Source: Azospirillum brasilense
GTDB taxonomy: Bacteria > Pseudomonadota > Alphaproteobacteria > Azospirillales > Azospirillaceae
Length of the DNA: 64,000 bases
Reading direction: 5' to 3'
Assembly: GCF_001315015.1 (NCBI RefSeq)
Contig: NZ_CP012917.1
Span: 338,501-402,500, forward strand
Below the pieces are notes generated by a model. It had not been told where the DNA came from and made no database searches. It saw only the letters and a program-made list of their open reading frames with translations. The stretch's first letter is position 1. Each line of letters opens with the position of its first letter. Position numbers and translations under genes: made by a program. Shown here one piece after another: positions 15,953 to 24,708 of this stretch.

Positions 15953-17440
15953 ATGACTGCCAATGGTGAAACCAGCGGCGACCTCCCGGCCGTGCCGACC
16001 GAGGCGGCCCCGATCGAGAACGTCACCTTCGACGAGATCGTGGTCGGCCAGTCCGCCAGCATCGCACGGCAACTGACCGTGATGGACGTCGAGCTGTTCG
16101 CCACCGTCTCCGGCAACATCGATCCGGTTCATCTGGACGCGAAATTCGCCGCCGACAGCCGCTTTCAAAAGGTGATCGGGCATGGCATGTGGTCCGGCGC
16201 GCTGATTTCCGGCGTGCTGGGGACCCGGCTGCCCGGCGCCGGCACCGTCTATGCCGGCCAGGACCTGCGCTTCCGCCGCCCGGTCGGGCTGGGCGACGTC
16301 ATCACCGCCACCGTCACCGTGCGCGAGAAGCAGGCCGACAAGAACATCGTCGTCTTCGACTGCCTGTGCACCAACCAGGACGGCGAGGTCGTGGTGACCG
16401 GGGCCGCCGAGGTGGTGGCGCCGACCCGCAAGGTCCGCCGCGCCGCCCACGCGCTGCCGCAGATCCAGATGATCCGTCACGACAAGCACGACGCGCTTCT
16501 GCGCAAGTGCGACGGGCTGGAGCCGGTCGCCACGGCGGTCGCCCATCCCTGCGACGAAAGCTCGCTGAAGGGTGCGGTGGAGGCGGCGGAAGCCGGCCTG
16601 ATCGACCCCATCCTGATCGGCCCGGCGGCGAAGATCCGCGCGCTGGCCGCCGCCCACGGCCTGGACATCGCCCGCTACCGTCTGATGGACGTCGAGCACA
16701 GCCACGCCGCTGCCGCCGCGGCCGTCGCGCTGGCCCGCAACGGCGAGGCCGAGGCGGTGATGAAGGGCAGTCTGCACACCGACGAGCTGATGGCCGAGGT
16801 CGTCCGCAAGGAGACCGGCCTGCGCACCAGCCGCCGCATCAGCCACGTCTTCGTGATGAACGTACCCACCTACCCGCGGGCGCTTCTCATCACCGACGCG
16901 GCGATCAACATCTACCCGACGCTGGAGGACAAGGTCCACATCGTCCAGAACGCCATCGACCTCGCCAAGGTCCTGGGCGTCGAGACGCCGCGCGTCGCCA
17001 TCCTGTCGGCGGTGGAGACGCTCAACCCGAAGATCGCCACCACGCTGGAAGCCGCCGCACTCTGCAAGATGGCCGACCGCGGCCAGATCACCGGCGGCAT
17101 CCTCGACGGCCCGCTGGCCTTCGACAACGCCATCAGCGCCGAGGCCGCGCGCATCAAGGGCATCAAGTCCCCCGTATCGGGCCAAGCCGACATCCTGCTC
17201 GTCCCCGATCTGGAAGCCGGCAACATGCTGGCCAAGCAGCTCTCCTTCCTCGCCAACGCCGACGCGGCGGGCATCGTTCTCGGCGCGCGGGTTCCGGTCA
17301 TCCTGACCAGCCGCGCCGACAACGTCCGCACCCGCCTCGCCTCCTGCGCCGTGGCGGCGCTGGTGGCCGTCGCGCGCCGTCCCGCCCTCGCGCTCAACGC
17401 CGTTGCCGCTCCCCTGGCTGCCCCCCTGGCTGCGGAGTGA
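15953..17440 (+). CDS. pta: Bifunctional MaoC-like hydratase / phosphate acetyltransferase
   Basis: The 495-residue protein has a MaoC hot-dog domain at about 25-160, with FATVSGNIDPVHLD and VIGHGMWSGALISG as the hydratase motif. A phosphate acetyl/butyryltransferase domain follows at about 185-485 (LITDAAINIYPTLEDK, QADILLVPDLEAGNM). The second domain converts acetyl-CoA and phosphate to acetyl phosphate. The fusion is common in alphaproteobacteria, and the acyl substrate may be broader than acetyl. Acetate kinase begins 10 bases later, so the pair makes acetate and ATP from PFL-derived acetyl-CoA. Confidence 0.93.
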   Translation: MTANGETSGDLPAVPTEAAPIENVTFDEIVVGQSASIARQLTVMDVELFATVSGNIDPVHLDAKFAADSRFQKVIGHGMWSGALISGVLGTRLPGAGTVYAGQDLRFRRPVGLGDVITATVTVREKQADKNIVVFDCLCTNQDGEVVVTGAAEVVAPTRKVRRAAHALPQIQMIRHDKHDALLRKCDGLEPVATAVAHPCDESSLKGAVEAAEAGLIDPILIGPAAKIRALAAAHGLDIARYRLMDVEHSHAAAAAAVALARNGEAEAVMKGSLHTDELMAEVVRKETGLRTSRRISHVFVMNVPTYPRALLITDAAINIYPTLEDKVHIVQNAIDLAKVLGVETPRVAILSAVETLNPKIATTLEAAALCKMADRGQITGGILDGPLAFDNAISAEAARIKGIKSPVSGQADILLVPDLEAGNMLAKQLSFLANADAAGIVLGARVPVILTSRADNVRTRLASCAVAALVAVARRPALALNAVAAPLAAPLAAE

Positions 17441-17450
17441 GGATCACACC

Positions 17451-18668
17451 ATGTCGCACCGTGACGCCTGTCTCGTCATCAACGCGGGCTCCTCCAGCCT
17501 GAAATTCTCCGTCTTCTGCGGCGCCGGAAGGAGCGATCTGGAGGCGGTCCTGACCGGCCAGATCTCCGGCATCGGCACCGCCCCGCGCTTCGAGGCCAAG
17601 GACGCGGCCCGCCACGTCCTGGCCGACGGCATCCTGGACGAGGTCGGCCCCGGCGACCGCGCCGGTCTGCTCGGCTTCCTGCTGACCTGGATGCGGCACG
17701 AGCTGCGCGACGTGCGGCTGGTCGCCGCCGGCCACCGGGTCGTGCATGGCGGCACCCGCTTCGACGCGCCGGTCCGGCTGACCCCGGCGGTGCTGGCGGA
17801 GCTGGAGGCCCTGGTGCCGCTGGCCCCTCTGCACCAGCCGCACAACATCGCGGCGATGACCGCGCTGGCCGAGGTTTATCCGGAGCTGCCGCAGGTCGCC
17901 TGCTTCGACACCGCCTTCCACCGCACGCGGCCCTGGCAGGCCCAGATGTTCGCCCTGCCGCGCGAGCTGACCGACGAGGGTGTGCGCCGCTACGGCTTCC
18001 ACGGCCTGTCCTACGAGTACATCGCCCAGCGCCTGCCGCAGATCGCCCCGGAGCTGGCCGAGGCCCGCGTCGTCGTCTGCCATCTCGGCAGCGGGTCCAG
18101 CCTGTGCGGCATGCGCGCGGGCCGCAGCGTCGACACCACCATGGGCTTCACCGCGCTGGACGGCCTGCCGATGGGCACACGCCCCGGCGCGATCGACCCT
18201 GGCGTGCTGATCTATCTGATGCGCGAGAAGGGCATGGGCCCCGACGAGCTGGAGCGGCTGCTCTACCACAAGTCCGGGCTGCTCGGAGTCTCCGGCGTGT
18301 CCAACGACATGCGCGCCCTGCTGGACAGCGAGAATCCGCAGGCGGCGGAGGCCGTGGAGCTGTTCTGCTTCCAGGTCGCCAAGCAGGCGGCGGGGCTGGC
18401 GGCGGCCATGGGCGGGCTGGACGCGGTGGTCTTCACCGCCGGCGTCGGCGAGAACTCCGCCCCGGTGCGCGCGCGGGTGGCGGAGAAGCTGGGCTGGCTC
18501 GGCGTCCATCTCGACGGGGCGGCGAATCGCGCCCGCGCCACGCGCATCTCCGCCGCCGACAGCCGCGTCCCGGTCTTCGTCATCCCCACCGACGAGGAGC
18601 GGATGATCGCCAGCCACACGCTGGCCATCCTGGCGCGGAACGCGGTGCATCCGCCCCTGGCGGCCTGA
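17451..18668 (+). CDS. ackA: Acetate kinase
   Basis: The ATG at 17451 gives 405 residues, the normal length. ASKHA-fold motifs are present: NAGSSSLKFSVF at the start, AAGHRVVHGG, FDTAFHRT, HLGSGSSLCGM and FTAGVGENSAPVR. It transfers phosphate from acetyl phosphate to ADP. GAGTGAGGA upstream is a good ribosome site and overlaps the pta stop codon region, so translation is probably coupled. It ends the fermentative cluster. Confidence 0.96.
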   Translation: MSHRDACLVINAGSSSLKFSVFCGAGRSDLEAVLTGQISGIGTAPRFEAKDAARHVLADGILDEVGPGDRAGLLGFLLTWMRHELRDVRLVAAGHRVVHGGTRFDAPVRLTPAVLAELEALVPLAPLHQPHNIAAMTALAEVYPELPQVACFDTAFHRTRPWQAQMFALPRELTDEGVRRYGFHGLSYEYIAQRLPQIAPELAEARVVVCHLGSGSSLCGMRAGRSVDTTMGFTALDGLPMGTRPGAIDPGVLIYLMREKGMGPDELERLLYHKSGLLGVSGVSNDMRALLDSENPQAAEAVELFCFQVAKQAAGLAAAMGGLDAVVFTAGVGENSAPVRARVAEKLGWLGVHLDGAANRARATRISAADSRVPVFVIPTDEERMIASHTLAILARNAVHPPLAA

Positions 18669-18677
18669 GCGGACGCC

Positions 18678-19469
18678 TCAAAGCCCGTCCAGGAAGCTCC
18701 GGATCGCGTCGAGGACGAGCGTTTCCTGTTCGCGGTGCGGCACATGGCCGGTGTCGGGGAGAAGCCTTGCGGCTCCCCGCCCGGCCGCGATGCGTTCGGG
18801 GTGGGCGCTGGAACCGTACTCGTCGCGGTCGCCGTGCAGGGCCAGCACCGGGCAGCGCACCGCCGCGAGGGCAGGGTCCAGGGTCCAGCCGGCGAAGGCG
18901 GGGGACAACCACGTCTCGGTCCAGGCGTCGAGGACCCAGCGGGCTTTGTCGCCGTGATACCGCGCCAGCCGCGCGACGTTGGCCGGGTCCTGGAAATCGC
19001 GCTTGGCGTCGCGGATGCCGGCGAGGGTTCTCTCTTCCACGAAGGCCTGGGCGGCGATGGTCACGAGGGCGCGGCAGCGCTCCGGAAAGCGCGCCGCCGT
19101 CTCGACCGCCATGCCGCCTCCGACGCTGTGCCCGCAGGCGATGAACTCGGTCACGCCGAGCCGGTCGCACAGCGGCGGGATGCTGTCCCGTGCCTCCGCG
19201 GCGACGAAATCCATTGCGAGCCCACCCGAATGGGCGTCCGAGCGTCCGAAGCCGAGCCGGTCGTAGGCGATGACGCGGCGATTTGTTTCAGCCGCCAGCC
19301 GTTGCGGGAAGCCGCGCCACAGATCCACGCTGCCGAGGGAGTCGTGGAAGAGGATGATCGGCACGGCGCCGGCGGTTTCCGGAGTCCAGCTTTTCGCGTA
19401 GAGGCGGCCTTCCACGGTCCGGATCGACCATTCCGTTTCAGTCACGGGGGCTTCGTTTGGCGTCGGCAT
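18678..19469 (-). CDS. Alpha/beta-fold hydrolase
   Basis: The start at 19469 gives 263 residues (MPTPNEAP). The longer frame would translate a palindromic repeat, so it is rejected. The nucleophile elbow is GHSVGGG, the acid lies in HGDRDEYG and the His in DTGHVPHREQ, giving a complete catalytic triad. The oxyanion strand is LFHDSLGSVDLWRGF. There is no signal peptide. The substrate is not evident. It is convergent with ackA and shares no clear operon with the kdu genes. Confidence 0.85.
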   Translation of the reverse strand: MPTPNEAPVTETEWSIRTVEGRLYAKSWTPETAGAVPIILFHDSLGSVDLWRGFPQRLAAETNRRVIAYDRLGFGRSDAHSGGLAMDFVAAEARDSIPPLCDRLGVTEFIACGHSVGGGMAVETAARFPERCRALVTIAAQAFVEERTLAGIRDAKRDFQDPANVARLARYHGDKARWVLDAWTETWLSPAFAGWTLDPALAAVRCPVLALHGDRDEYGSSAHPERIAAGRGAARLLPDTGHVPHREQETLVLDAIRSFLDGL

Positions 19470-19552
19470 GGCTGGTGGCGTTGCGGTCCTGGGGACTTCC
19501 GTTATGCCGTGAAGTGCTGAGGAACGCCCGTGGAAACGTATTGACGCTGCCT

Positions 19553-19660
19553 TTGCCCCCTCCCTAACCCTCCCCCTTTTCGAGGTGGAGGGGACTGCCG
19601 CCGCTTCGCAAAAGGCACCCTCTCCCGCGTGAGCGGGGGAGGGTCGGGGTGGGGGCAAGG
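19553..19660. repeat. Palindromic CCCTCCCC intergenic repeat, copy 3
   Basis: CCCCCTCCCTAACCCTCCCC pairs with a GGGGGAGGGTCGGGGTGGGGG end. Internal bases GGACTGCCGCCGCTTCGC are shared with copies 1 and 4. It lies upstream of the hydrolase start. Confidence 0.82.
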
Positions 19661-19683
19661 CTCACCGCGAACCGCCACGAAAC

Positions 19684-19715
19684 AAAACCGGGCGCCATCG
19701 CTGGCGCCCGGTTTT
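19684..19715. terminator. Bidirectional intrinsic terminator after kduD
   Basis: A perfect 14-bp inverted repeat (AAAACCGGGCGCCA / TGGCGCCCGGTTTT) with a four-base loop ends in T-runs on both strands. It lies 27 bases past the kduD stop and should end the leftward gntR-kduI-kduD transcript. Confidence 0.9.
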
Positions 19716-19741
19716 CGTCATTCAAACGGAACCACCCCGCC

Positions 19742-20506
19742 TCAGCGGGCGAGCCAGCCGCCGTCGACCGGCAGGACCGTGCCGTGGACGTAGTCCGACG
19801 CGTCGGAGGCCAGGAACACCGCCGGGCCGCCCATGTCGGAGGGAACGCTCCAGCGGCCCGCCGGGATGCGGCCGAGGATCTCCGCGCTGCGCTGCTCGTC
19901 GGCGCGGATCGCCGCCGTGTTGTTGGTGGCGACGTAGCCCGGCGCGATGGCGTTCACGTTGATGCCCTTGCCGGCCCATTCGTTGGCGAGCAGGCGGGTG
20001 ATGCCGGCCACGCCGCTCTTGGAGGCGGTGTAGGAGGGCACCCGGATGCCGCCCTGGAAGGACAGCATCGACGCGATGTTGATGATCTTGCCCTTGCGGC
20101 CCTGGCCGATGGCGTAGCGCCCGAAGGCCTGGCAGAGGAAGAAGACCGTCTTGATGTTGATGTTCATCACGAGGTCCCAGTCGGCCTCGGTGAAGTCCAC
20201 GGCATCGGCGCGGCGGATCAGCCCGGCGTTGTTGACCAGGATGTCCAGCCCGCCGAAGGTGCCCACAACCTCCTCCACCAGACCCTGCACCGGGGCGATG
20301 CTGGTCAGGTCGGCGGACATGCCGTGGAACTTGCGGCCGGCGGCCTCCACCAGGGACTTGGTCTCGTCCAGCGGCACCACGTCCACGGCGGCGATGTCGG
20401 CGCCCGCCTGGGCCAGCGCCACGGCGATGCCCTGGCCGATGCCGGTGTGGGCGCCGGTCACCAGGGCGACTTTGCCGGTGAGGTCGAAGGGATGTGCCTG
20501 AGCCAT
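19742..20506 (-). CDS. kduD: 2-dehydro-3-deoxy-D-gluconate 5-dehydrogenase
   Basis: This 254-residue short-chain dehydrogenase has the NAD(P)-binding TGAHTGIGQG, NNAGL, catalytic Ser (NIASMLSFQGG) and YTASKSG motifs. NIASMLSFQGGIRVPSY is typical of KduD. It interconverts 2,5-diketo-3-deoxygluconate and 2-keto-3-deoxygluconate, the last step of unsaturated-uronate breakdown before KDG kinase. It lies 31 bases after kduI in the same direction. Confidence 0.94.
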   Translation of the reverse strand: MAQAHPFDLTGKVALVTGAHTGIGQGIAVALAQAGADIAAVDVVPLDETKSLVEAAGRKFHGMSADLTSIAPVQGLVEEVVGTFGGLDILVNNAGLIRRADAVDFTEADWDLVMNINIKTVFFLCQAFGRYAIGQGRKGKIINIASMLSFQGGIRVPSYTASKSGVAGITRLLANEWAGKGINVNAIAPGYVATNNTAAIRADEQRSAEILGRIPAGRWSVPSDMGGPAVFLASDASDYVHGTVLPVDGGWLAR

Positions 20507-20537
20507 TGTCTTGCTCCTTATTCTTGGCGCGCGAGGA

Positions 20538-21374
20538 TCAGCGCAGGTCTTCCATGGGGATGAAGTCCATGTCGGTGAAGTCCTGGTTGTCGCCGGCCAT
20601 GGCCCAGATGAAGGTGTAGTTGCGCGTGCCGACGCCGGAGTGGATCGACCAGCTCGGCGAGATCACCGCCTGCTCGTTGGCGACGACGACGTGGCGCGTC
20701 TCGGACGGCTCCCCCATGAAGTGGAAGACGCGGGCCGGCTCCGGCAGGTCGAAGTAGAAATAGACCTCGCAGCGGCGGTCGTGCGTGTGGCACGGCATCG
20801 TGTTCCACATGTTGTTCGGCTTCAGCACGGTCATGCCGAGCACGAGCTGCGCGGTGCGGCAGACGTCCGGGTGGATCATCTGGTAGATGGTGCGCTCGTT
20901 CGACTGGGCCGGGTCGCCCATGTGCACGGCCTTGGCCTGCGCGATGGAGATCTTCATCGTCTCGAAGCGGGCGTGGGCCGGGGCGCTGTTCAGGTAGAAC
21001 TTCGCCGGGTTGGCCGGGTCCAAGCTCTCGAAACGGACGTCCAGGCTGCCCATGGTGATGTAGAGGCAGTCGCGCGGGGCCAGCTCGAACACCGCGCCGT
21101 CCACCGTGATGCGGCCGGGGCCGCCAACGTTGACGGCGCCCAGCTCGCGCCGGTCGAGGAAGTTGGCCGAGCCGATGGCCTTGGCCGATTCCAGCTTCAG
21201 CGGGCCGGACACCGGCATCGCGCCGCCGACCACGAAGCGGTCGATGTGGCTGTAAGTGAGGACGATGTCGTCCGCCTCGAAGATGGACGGGACGAGGAAA
21301 TGGTCGCGCAGCTTGGTGGTGTCGTAGTTGCGGACGTCATCCTGGTGTGACGCGTGCCGGACGGTGATCTTCAT
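20538..21374 (-). CDS. kduI: 5-dehydro-4-deoxy-D-glucuronate isomerase
   Basis: The 278-residue cupin-type isomerase carries the metal-site segment PCHTHDRRCEVYFYFDL and MGEPSETRHV, both KduI hallmarks. It turns 5-keto-4-deoxyuronate from pectin lyase products or uronates into the KduD substrate. It lies between the GntR gene (51-base gap) and kduD (31-base gap), so the three form one leftward operon. Confidence 0.95.
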   Translation of the reverse strand: MKITVRHASHQDDVRNYDTTKLRDHFLVPSIFEADDIVLTYSHIDRFVVGGAMPVSGPLKLESAKAIGSANFLDRRELGAVNVGGPGRITVDGAVFELAPRDCLYITMGSLDVRFESLDPANPAKFYLNSAPAHARFETMKISIAQAKAVHMGDPAQSNERTIYQMIHPDVCRTAQLVLGMTVLKPNNMWNTMPCHTHDRRCEVYFYFDLPEPARVFHFMGEPSETRHVVVANEQAVISPSWSIHSGVGTRNYTFIWAMAGDNQDFTDMDFIPMEDLR

Positions 21375-21425
21375 GGCGGTATCCTCGTTTGTGTTTTTCG
21401 GGGGCCTGGGCGGCGGAATTAGGGG

Positions 21426-22178
21426 TCAGGGACCAGTGAAGAAGAACAGGTTCGCCCCCTGGGCCTGGGGGATGGAGGTCAGCAGGCCGTCGAGGTGGAC
21501 GGCCATGCGGTCGGCGGCCAGTGCCGGGTCGGCGTCGGCGATGGCGTCCACGATCGCCGCGTGCTCGGCCAGCACGTTGGTGAGGCGCCCCGGCTCCGGC
21601 AGGGTCAGGCGGCGGTAACGGTCCACCTGCACCTTCACCTGCTGCGCCATGCTCCACAGGCCGGGATAGCCGGCGATTTCGGCGATCAGGGCGTGGAACC
21701 GCTCGTCGGCCTCGTGGAAGGCGTTGAGGTCGCCGTCCTCCACCGTCTCCTGCTGGAGCAGCAGGTTGGCCCGCAGGCCGGCGATCTGGCTGCCGGTGGC
21801 GCGCTGCGCCGCGTAGCGGACGGCGGTGCCCTCCAGCGAGGTGCGGATGACGATGGCCTCGGGCAGGGCGTTGACCGGGATGCGGGCGACGAAGGTGCCG
21901 ACCTGCGGGAAGATCTCGATCAGCCCCTCGTCCGCCAGACGCAGCACGGCCTCGCGCACCGGGGTGCGGCTGACGCCGAAGGCTTCGGCGATGTGCTTCT
22001 CGACGATGGGCTCGCCCGGATTGCGGCGCATCTCCACGATCTCGGCGCGCAGCGACCGGTGGATCGCCCCCATGGTCGAGGCGCCCCGCGCCGGCCCGCG
22101 GGCGGGCTTCACCGCGCTCCGCTGGGCGGCGGGGCGGTCGTTGCTGGCGTCGGGCGTCGGGGTGGTCGGCATGTCCAT
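21426..22178 (-). CDS. GntR/FadR-subfamily regulator of the kdu genes
   Basis: The start at 22178 gives 250 residues. The winged HTH lies at about 45-110 (HIAEAFGVSRTPVREAVLRLADEGLIE), followed by an all-helical FCD domain that binds small carboxylic ligands. A longer frame reaches 22259 but would cross the CTRRTATAYYAG-like palindrome at 22223-22234, so the shorter start is preferred. It is first in the operon with kduI and kduD. The palindrome recurs upstream of kdgT, which suggests this protein as a repressor of KDG uptake and breakdown. The ligand is inferred only. Confidence 0.88.
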   Translation of the reverse strand: MDMPTTPTPDASNDRPAAQRSAVKPARGPARGASTMGAIHRSLRAEIVEMRRNPGEPIVEKHIAEAFGVSRTPVREAVLRLADEGLIEIFPQVGTFVARIPVNALPEAIVIRTSLEGTAVRYAAQRATGSQIAGLRANLLLQQETVEDGDLNAFHEADERFHALIAEIAGYPGLWSMAQQVKVQVDRYRRLTLPEPGRLTNVLAEHAAIVDAIADADPALAADRMAVHLDGLLTSIPQAQGANLFFFTGP

Positions 22179-22222
22179 GGCTGCACCTGTTGCGCCGGCT
22201 CGGCCGGTCCTAAGGGAGCATA

Positions 22223-22234
22223 TTAGTATATCAG
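22223..22234. promoter_or_regulatory. CTRRTATAYYAG-like palindrome upstream of gntR-kduI-kduD
   Basis: TTAGTATATCAG differs at one position from the consensus of the other three copies. It lies 45 bases upstream of the GntR start, in an AT-rich patch of otherwise GC-rich sequence. Autoregulation is the simple reading. Confidence 0.65.
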
Positions 22235-22315
22235 TGCCGTGGCGCAAGCCGGAAATCACGGGGTCCGCAATCTCCGGCTTTTGCCTGGGATGAAGCGACG
22301 CTCAGTCGGTCGCCG

Positions 22316-23350
22316 TCACTCGGCGGGGGCGGGCTGGACCGGCAGGGGCTGCGCTTCGGTGTTCTCCTGGGCGGCCTTCTGGGCGGCCAGATAGCGCGGG
22401 GAGAGGACGCCGAACCGGCGGGCCCACCAAGCGGTCAGGATCGGGGTGAGCAGCGAGGTGACGACGACGCTGGTGGCGACCAGGGCGGTGGCGGCCGGGG
22501 CGCTCGGGGCGAAGCTCGGTTCGATGGAGGCGATGATCGGCGGGACGGTCACGGCCGCGCCGGCGGTGGAGGCGGCGCCGATGCCTGCGGTGCCGTTGCC
22601 CTTGGCCAGCAGGACGTCGGCGACGACCAGCGTGAAGCCGGTGATGGCGATGACCGAGAGGCCGAGGACGATGCCGAGCAGGCCGGTGTTCAGGATGACC
22701 GCGAAGTTCAGGTTGTTGCCGAGCGCGAAGGCGAAGAAGGGCACCATCACCGGCACGGCCTGACCGAAGAACTTGCGGAACTCCTGGTCCAGGTTGCCGA
22801 GCGCGAAGCCGATCAGGAAGGGCAGCAGGGCGCCGACCATGGTCTGCCAGGGGAAGGCGGCCAGACCGGCCAAACCCAGCGTCGCCATCGTCATGAAGGG
22901 ACCGGATTCCAGGCACATCAGGCAGAAGGCGCCGGATTCCTCCTTGGTGCCGTACTGCTGCATCAGCGCCATGTACATGCCGCCGTTGGTGTCGTTCATG
23001 GCGGCGATGATCGCCAGCACCGACAGGCCGGTGAAGAAGCCCGAACTGACGCCCTCGTGCGGGATGAACCAGGAGGCGACGATGCCCATGGTGGCGGCGG
23101 TGAGGATCTTGACGGTGACGAGCACGCCGCTCTTGCGCAGGACCAGCGGGGTCGCCTTCAGGCTGATGCTGGCGCCGATGCAGAAGAACCAGACGGAGAG
23201 GATCGGCAGGGTGCCGGTGATAAGGCCGTTGGTGAAGGACCCGAAGAACTTGCCCGTGTTCGGCGCGAAGGTGTTCAGGCAGGCGCCAAGGAACAGGGGA
23301 AGGATCATCATCCCGCCGGGGATGCGGTCGATCCGGGATTTGATGTTCAT
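22316..23350 (-). CDS. kdgT: 2-keto-3-deoxygluconate permease
   Basis: The 344-residue membrane protein begins MNIKSRIDRIPGGMMILPLF and has about ten hydrophobic segments. AAMNDTNGGMYMALMQQYG and ESGPFMTM are KdgT family signatures. It imports KDG by proton symport, feeding the pathway whose enzymes lie next door. It is leftward, 137 bases before the GntR start, and has its own operator-like palindrome far upstream at 23550-23561. The ribosome site is CAGGAG. Confidence 0.94.
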   Translation of the reverse strand: MNIKSRIDRIPGGMMILPLFLGACLNTFAPNTGKFFGSFTNGLITGTLPILSVWFFCIGASISLKATPLVLRKSGVLVTVKILTAATMGIVASWFIPHEGVSSGFFTGLSVLAIIAAMNDTNGGMYMALMQQYGTKEESGAFCLMCLESGPFMTMATLGLAGLAAFPWQTMVGALLPFLIGFALGNLDQEFRKFFGQAVPVMVPFFAFALGNNLNFAVILNTGLLGIVLGLSVIAITGFTLVVADVLLAKGNGTAGIGAASTAGAAVTVPPIIASIEPSFAPSAPAATALVATSVVVTSLLTPILTAWWARRFGVLSPRYLAAQKAAQENTEAQPLPVQPAPAE

Positions 23351-23549
23351 AGTCGGTACTCCTGGGGCGGTCCGACTGGGCCGTCGATGAGGGTCGTCAA
23401 AGGGAGGCGCCCCCGCTGGAAGGACAAGGGGGGGCTGCTGCCGGTTGCGGCGTATGGAGGGGGAGCGTGCCGCGCATCCCCTGCGGTTGCGGCGCTGGTC
23501 CGGCGGCCTGTGAGCCTGTCCATGGATCGCGTCGTTGATGAAGTGAATA

Positions 23550-23561
23550 CTAGTATATTAG
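23550..23561. promoter_or_regulatory. CTRRTATAYYAG palindrome upstream of kdgT
   Basis: CTAGTATATTAG within AATACTAGTATATTAGT is identical over 17 bases to the minus-strand copy at the RpiR gene end. It lies 200 bases upstream of the kdgT start, implying a long leader or a distal site. The rest of the 23351-23928 gap (578 bases) shows no credible gene. The open frame on its minus strand has unlike codon use and no ribosome site. Confidence 0.65.
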
Positions 23562-23928
23562 TGTTGAAGGCAAGTCAGGAGAACTGCGTATCCCGCCGGT
23601 TGACACTCTGTCGCACGTCTTGCGGTGGTGGTTTGGCGGTGCCGCTCTCGTGCGCCGAACAACGTGCTTCGTGTCGGAAAGCGCAAGCGTGGCAGCGGCT
23701 TGCAACGCTTCGTGAACGCTGCGGTCAGCGGCTTCGATGCGCTGGGCAGCCCGCGTGGCGCGCGAAACATTGCGATGACTTGTCGTCGACCAGCCGGGCG
23801 GCTTCCCGGAAGAGGGCGGTGTGGCCGAACGCCTCGAAGCGCGTTGGCCGTCCGCTTTGAACCGTTGCCTGTCTGCCCGTTGGACAATTCACGAAATTGG
23901 GGGTGGGCTCAACGCGACCATCGCCCCT

Positions 23929-24708
23929 TCACACCGCCAGCCGTGCCTCGCCAACTCCGCGCCCGAACCCCGCATATCCCGGCGGTACCCGGCGCGCCGG
24001 CTGTGCCGGGGCAGGGTCTTCATGCTCGGGCGGGGCTTCGAACTTGTAGCCGCGTCCGTAGACGGTCTCGATGTAGCGGGCGCCGCCGGTGGCCTCGGCG
24101 ATCTTCTTGCGCAGCTTGCAGATGTAGACGTCGATGACCTTGTCGAGCGGGTCGGCGCCGGACAGTCCGTAGACCTCGTCGTAGATGTGCTCCTTGGAGA
24201 CGACGCGGCGGTGATGGGCGGCCAGAACGCCGAGGATGGCGTGCTCGCGCTGGCTCAGCCGCAGCCGCTCGCCGGCGACCTCCGGGTCGCGCCCGTCGAG
24301 GAAGACGGTGAGCTGCCCCACCCGCACCGCGTTGCTCAGCAAGCCGCGCGAGCGCCGGCGCGCCACCTCGATGCGCGCCCGCACCTCGGCGCTGACCACC
24401 GGCTTGACCAGCACGTCGTCGGCCCCGGCGTGGAGCAGTTCCACCGTCGTCGCCACGCAGCGCCGGTCGAGCAGGCAGAGGATCGCCGCCCCGACCTGAT
24501 GCGCCCGCAGCGCCGCCACGCAGCGCGCCGGGTCGTCGACGCTGCCCAGGACGATGGCGTCGTAGCCCAGTCCGTCCGCCCCCTGGTCGCGCAGAAGCTC
24601 CTCCAGCCCGGCCCAGTCCTGGCGGTCATAGCGGATCTTCCCCATGCCGAGCTGACGGCCGAGCGCGTCGGCGATCAGGGGGTTCGGTTCAACCAGGACA
24701 GCACGCAT
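23929..24708 (-). CDS. CtrA-like OmpR-family regulator with degenerate receiver
   Basis: The start at 24708 (MRAVLVEPNP) gives 259 residues. The C-terminal winged helix is very CtrA-like (LSQREHAILGVL, DKVIDVYICKLRKKI, YIETVYGRGYKFE). In the receiver, the phospho-acceptor position holds Gly55 (YDAIVLGSVDD) where CtrA has Asp. The acidic pair near the N-terminus is reduced to Glu7-Pro8. The Lys in VKPV is kept. It therefore probably acts without phosphorylation. A perfect TTAA-N7-TTAA site lies upstream. A Pro-rich tail of about 30 residues ends the protein. Confidence 0.87.
   Translation of the reverse strand: MRAVLVEPNPLIADALGRQLGMGKIRYDRQDWAGLEELLRDQGADGLGYDAIVLGSVDDPARCVAALRAHQVGAAILCLLDRRCVATTVELLHAGADDVLVKPVVSAEVRARIEVARRRSRGLLSNAVRVGQLTVFLDGRDPEVAGERLRLSQREHAILGVLAAHHRRVVSKEHIYDEVYGLSGADPLDKVIDVYICKLRKKIAEATGGARYIETVYGRGYKFEAPPEHEDPAPAQPARRVPPGYAGFGRGVGEARLAV

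Noticed and set aside
23558..23887. 109-codon minus-strand frame in the gap upstream of kdgT
   Set aside because: It has no ribosome site, starts beyond the operator-like palindrome, and its codon use differs from that of genes in the window.
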